Assembly: GCA_000969725.1 (NCBI GenBank)
Contig: JXSR01S015914.1
Length of the DNA: 22,546 nt
Reading direction: 5' to 3' (one strand)
From: Ophiothrix spiculata
Taxonomy: Eukaryota > Echinodermata > Ophiuroidea > Amphilepidida > Ophiotrichidae
Below, piece by piece: positions 17,841-22,546 of the stretch. Position 1 is the stretch's first letter; each line of letters begins with the position of its first letter. The notes under the pieces were generated by a model that made no database searches, was not told where the DNA came from, and saw only the letters and a program-made list of their open reading frames with translations. The translations under genes and the position numbers were made by a program.

Positions 17841-18040
17841 CTAAAACACCAAGAAAACAAGAAAATTAATAGAAGAGCTTAACAAAAAAAAAGCAATAAG
17901 ATGTGGCGAATGTTTAATCAAAAATGATATGACAATGTCACGTGATTGTTTCAGGTATACCTGTTACGAAACCATGGTAGCTCTTCTTGTCAAACGTGCT
18001 TAAAATGTAATGTTATAGCCTGTTAAATATTTCATGTTAA

Positions 18041-18415
18041 GGCCGCATAAAAAAAATAAGTTGTTTCTCGTCCGAAGGTTTCTCAAACTGTGAGGAGGGA
18101 GGGAGGTGGGTTTTTTTTTTTTGGTTTTTTTTTAAAGGTTGGAGAGCCAGGTTTACCCTTGGTAGATACTGACTACACATTCAGTTGCTGTTGATGTGAT
18201 ATAGATAGATGTTGGTTTGACGACAGTTCCATTGGTAAAAATACCATAAATCAAAAGAATTATTTAAAGAGGAAAGCGGTGTCTTGATATTTGAATGATT
18301 TAGCTCAATTTTTAACACATTTTTAGCATTTTTGTAAAAAACAAAACAAAAGTGGTGCGGCACCAAAAAGTGAGGAGGGAGGGGACGAGAAACAACTTTA
18401 TTTTTTTATGCGGCC
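18041..18415. mobile_element. Harbinger-like MITE with TAA target duplication, 375 bp, in the presumed 5' intron
   Basis: Ends GGCCGCATAAAAAAA and its complement TTTTTTTATGCGGCC, with TTGTTTCTCGTCC continuing the inverted repeat to about 32 bp. Both sides carry TAA (18038-18040, 18416-18418). A 3-bp TWA duplication is the hallmark of PIF/Harbinger transposition. Inside each end sits a GAGGAGGGAGGG run in direct orientation; the left one (18091-18110) has several G-runs in a row. No transposase. Confidence 0.8.
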
Positions 18416-18418
18416 TAA

Positions 18419-18974
18419 TGTTTAGTTAGTTCAAAAAGAAACAAGTATGTTTCCTGTAGCAGGTCTGAAACTTGCAATGCAGAATGCGATTTTTTTATTT
18501 TTGTTTTTACAATTCTTGAAAAAGAAATGCGCATCGTGTTTTTACAAGCTGATTGCTCAATGCATAACTTTTTCCCAATTTGTACGTTGAATATTGGTAT
18601 ATTTTTTTCAATATTTCTATTTAAATAAAAGACCCCCTCCCCCACAAAAAAAAAGGAACAAAGGAAAAAAGGCCACGCGAGATTTAAGACCGTTAAAAAG
18701 GCGGGTCACGGGAAACAGGCTTGTTTCTTTTTTTGGCCCTATAACAAAACCAGATATGTTTGGGCGAAAATGATGAAGCTATTAATGCCATAAGCACATT
18801 TCATAAGACAGATTAATCAATCAACATACTCAAATATTGGCTATGTTAGATGAGCTCATGAAAGCATTGCTAAAGGAGGTTTTAATTTACTTCATCATAG
18901 TAGTGTCCACAATAGGTTTTTTTTTTCAATGAAACAGAATTGTCGAGACAAAATTATGTTAGTTCAACCCTATA
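18419..18974. other. Presumed 5' intron segment, nothing recognised
   Basis: AT-rich with homopolymer runs and a short GC-richer patch (about 18675-18715, GGCGGGTCACGGG) that resembles a dispersed repeat fragment. No exon or repeat end was identified. Confidence 0.45.
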
Positions 18975-19387
18975 CAGCCACAAATGCAGCAAACTTCATT
19001 TTGCGCTTCTAGTAAAAATATATGACAAGGGTTAATTTGGCGAAATTGAATTTTGACAGATTCGCAATCCGTATGCTTACTTCAAAACACCTGCAAAGAA
19101 AATGATCGTAAATATTAAATATATCTGTATATTCTGAGGACAATCAACAAAAACGTATAGGGCTTAGTGCTTAGTCATGTTAGTGATCGCTAAACGCGTT
19201 TATCCCAGTTATACACTCCCTGACAACCTTTGACGGGCCACAACTAGAATAGACTTCTGGAAATCGAGTGAAGTTGATTGGGGTGTCATTTTAATCCCTG
19301 TAACCAAAATGGTAACATGGTCTTTACCCCTGGGTCTTTACAAATATTTTAAAATGTAAAAATGACAAGAGCCTGCATTTACGGCTG
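18975..19387 (-). mobile_element. TIR element (MITE-like), copy B, about 413 bp, inverted relative to copy A
   Basis: Read on the minus strand it starts CAGCCGTAAATGCAGGC and ends TGCTGCATTTGTGGCTG, a clear imperfect inverted repeat. It aligns to copy A at 15638-16005 with several small length differences. Its tips are better preserved than those of copy A. Confidence 0.75.
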
Positions 19388-19832
19388 GTTTTGGATGAAC
19401 TGTCACAATTAGTCAAGGTCATTACTCCGACTAACCAATTATATTATTATCCAAATTATGATTACAAAATATTTAAAAGGAGATCAGTTGTGCATTAATA
19501 TGCGTTTCAAAGCGATGCGGTATTAAAATCAAAATGCAATTTAAAAATGGAACAATATTTTTCACGGTACAAATGAAATATCTTGCATATAAATGCACCA
19601 ATTAAACAACAAGAAATCAATAAGCAAAGATGACAGGGTAAGAATAAAAAGTGGTAAAGGATACTAGTATACTGAACATGGTTAAGTACCTATCTGGATT
19701 AAAAAAAAAGAAATATGAATGACTATAACTGAGACAACTTTTATTGATATATTTGTCTCAAATTATGATAATCAAAAAAATAGAAATGCATGATAGGACA
19801 ACCCTGGGAGTGATATGACACAAAACCCTAAA

Positions 19833-19920
19833 AACAACAAAACAAACAAACACATAAACAAACAAACTAACGAACAAACAAAAAATCAAACAAACAAAGA
19901 CATAAACAAACAAACGAAAA
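19833..19920. repeat. AAAC-type tetranucleotide tract
   Basis: Imperfect run of ACAA/AAAC units with interruptions (CATA, CTAACG). It produces fake low-complexity frames on both strands (NKQTN repeats and FVCLF repeats). Confidence 0.85.
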
Positions 19921-20091
19921 AATTCAGAATGTTTATTCAACAGACTGACCAAAAAAAAAGGATAGGGCTGTTTTGGTTAGCTCTTTTTATGGTAATTTCA
20001 TCTCTTCTGAGATAATTTGAATATTTCACTCAATGATAAATGTACACTATGTAAAAATATAGAACAAAGATGTTCATTCAGAATGTCAATT

Positions 20092-20119
20092 TACAACAAC
20101 AACAACAACAACAACAACA
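20092..20119. repeat. (AAC)n microsatellite
   Basis: About nine perfect trinucleotide units, giving a run of Asn in one frame; not coding. Confidence 0.9.
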
Positions 20120-20501
20120 AGTACATACCGCGCTTAAAATCGATTCGTAGTTTAAAAGTCACATCAAAATGGTTCATCGGTTTGATTCCAAACATGCAAA
20201 TGCTAGTTTCGGATGAAGATGATCGAGATCAATTCTACCCAGGCCTGATTCTGTCTCAATCCTTGTGGTCATGACGTTATAATAAATACGGTGCAAGTTC
20301 ACGTTCACCGCGTGTTCACGGTGTGATATCGATTATTCCCTATATTTTAAGTGCTTATTTCGGGTGTTCGGATGACACTGATAACTCCTTGTATGTTCAG
20401 TGTTTTAAGAAAATACAATTCGTTCATTAATACCTAATCCATTTAAATATGCTTTTTCTAAAATACTATATCACACAAAAATGAAAAATAAAAATGCTTA
20501 C

Positions 20502-20562
20502 CTGTAAGCATCGGTGACAATGCGTGAGCAGTCGGAGCTACAGCTTCGGTGCTGCATTTATT
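20502..20562 (-). promoter_or_regulatory. Possible untranslated first exon and promoter side of the receptor gene
   Basis: On the minus strand the sequence ends in GATGCTTACAG|GTAAGC, a near-consensus splice donor at 20502/20501, preceded by about 60 nt of locally GC-rich sequence in an AT-rich setting. TATA-like stretches (TTATATCA, ATATAATAAA) lie just upstream at about 20568-20605. Joined to the acceptor at 17840 it would give a non-coding 5' exon and a 2.7-kb intron. It contains short upstream ATG frames that end soon after the junction. There is no homology support; this is a splice-signal guess. Confidence 0.3.
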
Positions 20563-21222
20563 ATATCGTACCAGGATAGTGTCATATACATGATATAATC
20601 ACTACTAAAGTGGCGTCATTAAAATAGTTCATTAATTCTTGAATAATTACCATGAAATTGAACTATGAATCATGATATTGTCAACCTTTTTTCCCCTAAA
20701 CGTCTGCCTAAAAGAAATGGAACCTTCTTATACGATTTTATAATAATAGCCAATTTGATTACTTTTTACCGCATCTCGAGATTTGGCCTCTGGTTTCGCA
20801 TCAAAAGGAATAGTTTCCAAATGTAAATTTTTAATAGAGATTTACTAAGGCATATTATATAAACCAATATTTCGCCACCTATTACTCTATATACCAGCAA
20901 AAAAATCAGAATTGCTAATATTTGACCAAACCAAATATGTTTTATCTTGTGATATTTACTTTTGCTAAATTAACACATTTGCATAATGTACAAATGAATT
21001 TATGAATGAATATACCACAGAATCTCATCTCGTCCATAACGTAGTTCGTCCAAACAAAACCAATAAATGACCAACATGACTATTAAGCTAGCGTCCACTG
21101 AAATGCCAAAAAACAACTGTTAGGATATAGAAATTTATTAAATTGTTTAAATAATAAATTCATTAATAATTCAAAATGACCTTAAGAATTAAAGGATTAA
21201 ATCTACGCGAGGATAGCATTAA
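20563..21222. other. Upstream region of the receptor gene, no gene established
   Basis: AT-rich. The only exon-like signal is a minus-strand pyrimidine-rich acceptor (GTTTTTTGGCATTTCAG) ending at 21099 and followed by a 31-residue open frame. No other exon, repeat or promoter element was recognised. Confidence 0.4.
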
Positions 21223-21605
21223 GGGCACATTTAACACCTCATTTTTTGAAATATTTTATGCTTTGCAACTCAGCAACCGATTTGTAAATCCATATAAAAG
21301 TATACATTTCTAGATGTGGATTTTCATGTAGAAGATGATGGTTAGATCAGTTTTGGACTAAAATGTATGATTTTGGACCAAAGATCCACAAATCCTTGTT
21401 CTTGCACCACTATATTTGTAAACAATCTTACTAAACTTTGAAAAATTAAAGTTGGACCTCGAATGCTTTTTAGAATTTAGAAACACATGTCTATAGGAAT
21501 GCATTTCTCAAATTTATGATTTTTGACTTACTTTTTGAAATATTGCCAAAAATAGGTCCAAAATTAACACAAAATGATTTTTTTGGGGTCATTTTTGGCA
21601 TATTT
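21223..21605. mobile_element. Truncated copy of the TTAAGGGCAC foldback family
   Basis: Left end TTAAGGGCACATTTAACACC at a TTAA, then CTCATTTTTTGAAATATTTT and AATCCATATAAAAGTATAC. This matches 14841-14940 closely and both arms of the element at 3946-4760 more loosely. The following interior has GAAATATTGCCAAAAATAGG, like the centre of the 3946 element. No matching right end was found, so the copy is cut or too diverged at about 21605. Confidence 0.6.
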
Positions 21606-21863
21606 TGTTCGGGGAAATGTTTCTGTTGTAGTACTGAATATGATTTCCTATTTCTATATATTTTCTTAATATAACTATATAAACCCTGGAAGGCTGGCAC
21701 AATTTTGCAGGAAAAAACAATTTTTTTAGATTATGTTTGTCGACAATATTTCTGTTATGACCCTCTATTTTAATTTCACCGTTTCTAGCTACAGGTTGTG
21801 TTTGATAATATGATTTAAACAATGCATTTTCAACTCCTCTAACCCACAAAGGTACGCTGGATA

Positions 21864-22207
21864 CCCTGGTCACATAAGCTTGCGGCAAGGTTACGATGTG
21901 TTTACGGCGTCATACCAGGTAGATTTCAGCAGACACCGATCGGACACCTGCCGGTGTCCGACCGGTGTCCAGACGGTGTCCGTAGAGGCACCGGAGCATG
22001 CCGAAAGAATGTAATTCTGAGTTAAAACCTTGCGGCGTGTATATGTATCTTCAGTTATGGTCTAATAACCACCGGAGTCCGACCGGTGACCTACAGCCTA
22101 CCGGGCATCGCAAGAGCTCGCAAGCATTCACCGGTGCCATACCGATGTCATACCGGCGTTGCGGCTTTGCAGACGCCGGTCGGCGACCGGTGGATATGTG
22201 ATCAGGG
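21864..22207. mobile_element. GC-rich short TIR element with CCGGTGTCC repeats, 344 bp
   Basis: Terminal 13-bp repeats CCCTGGTCACATA and, reversed, CCCTGATCACATA (one mismatch). The interior (21935-22195) is far richer in G+C than the window. It has direct units of CCGGTGTCCGA type near 21955-21985 and inverted ACCGG/CCGGT words on both sides. The 67-codon frame inside shows no protein-like features. Confidence 0.6.
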
Positions 22208-22546
22208 TGCTTACAGGAGCAATTCATGATTCTGATGAGTCGAAAACCTCGCCCCTTTTCTAGCTATATAGAAAGAGTGCAGCATAAATGTAGGCTATGT
22301 AGCTGAAAATTATACTAAATTCCAACCATTAATTTCCAAATTCATTTCAGTATTTAAAAATCCCCACGTTGTAATTACTCTCGTAGCCCCACAGTATACT
22401 AGTAATTAGAAAATTACAAATTTTCTCACTTTTCTCAAAACTGAAAGCAAATGTAAACAAATGGCTTGAGGATTGTAACGCCCGGGTGTGACACCATAGG
22501 CGTCATTTCATTTTGAAGTGTGGGGGGTCCAGAGGGCAAATTTTCA
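22208..22546. other. Window end, nothing recognised
   Basis: No gene signals. The last 60 bases (GTGTGACACC, then a GTGGGGGGTCC patch) look like the start of another dispersed repeat cut by the window end. Confidence 0.35.

Noticed and set aside
19758-20015. Open frames with FVCLF or NKQTN repeats
   Set aside because: They are translations of the AAAC tetranucleotide tract.
20017-20274. 85-codon plus-strand frame with poly-Asn
   Set aside because: Held open by the AAC microsatellite; no domain on either side.
21589-21888. 99-codon minus-strand open frame
   Set aside because: Looks somewhat protein-like but straddles the end of one repeat element and the tip of another, with no recognised family.
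1-22546. CRISPR array, operon, toxin-antitoxin or phage module
   Set aside because: The window is intron-rich animal DNA; no regularly spaced direct repeats, ribosome-binding sites or bacterial-type gene clusters are present.
1-22546. Retroelement remnants (LTR or LINE reverse transcriptase)
   Set aside because: None of the open frames shows a reverse transcriptase, integrase or endonuclease motif, and no paired long terminal repeats were seen.

Overview
The window is animal genomic DNA: AT-rich, mostly non-coding, with one large intron-containing gene and many short inverted-repeat DNA transposons. GT-AG introns of 0.7-2.7 kb, conserved Cys-loop receptor exon breaks and the MITE load fit a marine invertebrate, perhaps an echinoderm or another invertebrate deuterostome. 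That placement is a weak inference; no species can be named from the sequence.

The one confident gene lies on the minus strand. Seven coding exons (17712-17646, 16981-16842, 14123-14079, 12599-12490, 9940-9713, 7218-6905, 5612-5098) join in phase into a 472-residue nicotinic-acetylcholine-receptor-like subunit. It has a signal peptide, ligand-binding domain with a 13-residue Cys-loop, vicinal cysteines (alpha-type), M1-M3, a short cytoplasmic loop, M4 and a short extracellular tail. Exons 3 and 4 are 45 and 110 bp, as I recall for this family. The aromatic box is unusual: the loop B tryptophan is Phe and the first loop C tyrosine is Phe. A 5' UTR part of the first coding exon (17713-17840) has a good splice acceptor, two small upstream ORFs and a strong Kozak start. 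A possible untranslated exon near 20502-20560 could mark the promoter side.

Layout: 1-1760 holds nothing recognisable. 1764-3760 holds scattered copies of a GGCGGCCATTTTGAAA motif, one way round on the left and the other on the right, around a hairpin-rich centre. 3946-4760 is a long-TIR foldback element. 5098-17840 is the receptor gene, whose introns carry at least eight short repeat elements. 17841-20501 is the presumed 5' intron, with a Harbinger-like MITE (TAA duplication) and a repeat that is the inverted partner of one in intron 2. 20560-22546 is upstream sequence with a truncated foldback copy and a small GC-rich CCGGTGTCC element.

I found no second convincing protein gene, rRNA, tRNA, CRISPR or bacterial-type system. 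The points most worth a second look are the altered binding site, several families of paired inverted elements inside one transcription unit, the iterated motif region at 1764-3760, and a signal-peptide-like small ORF in intron 3.
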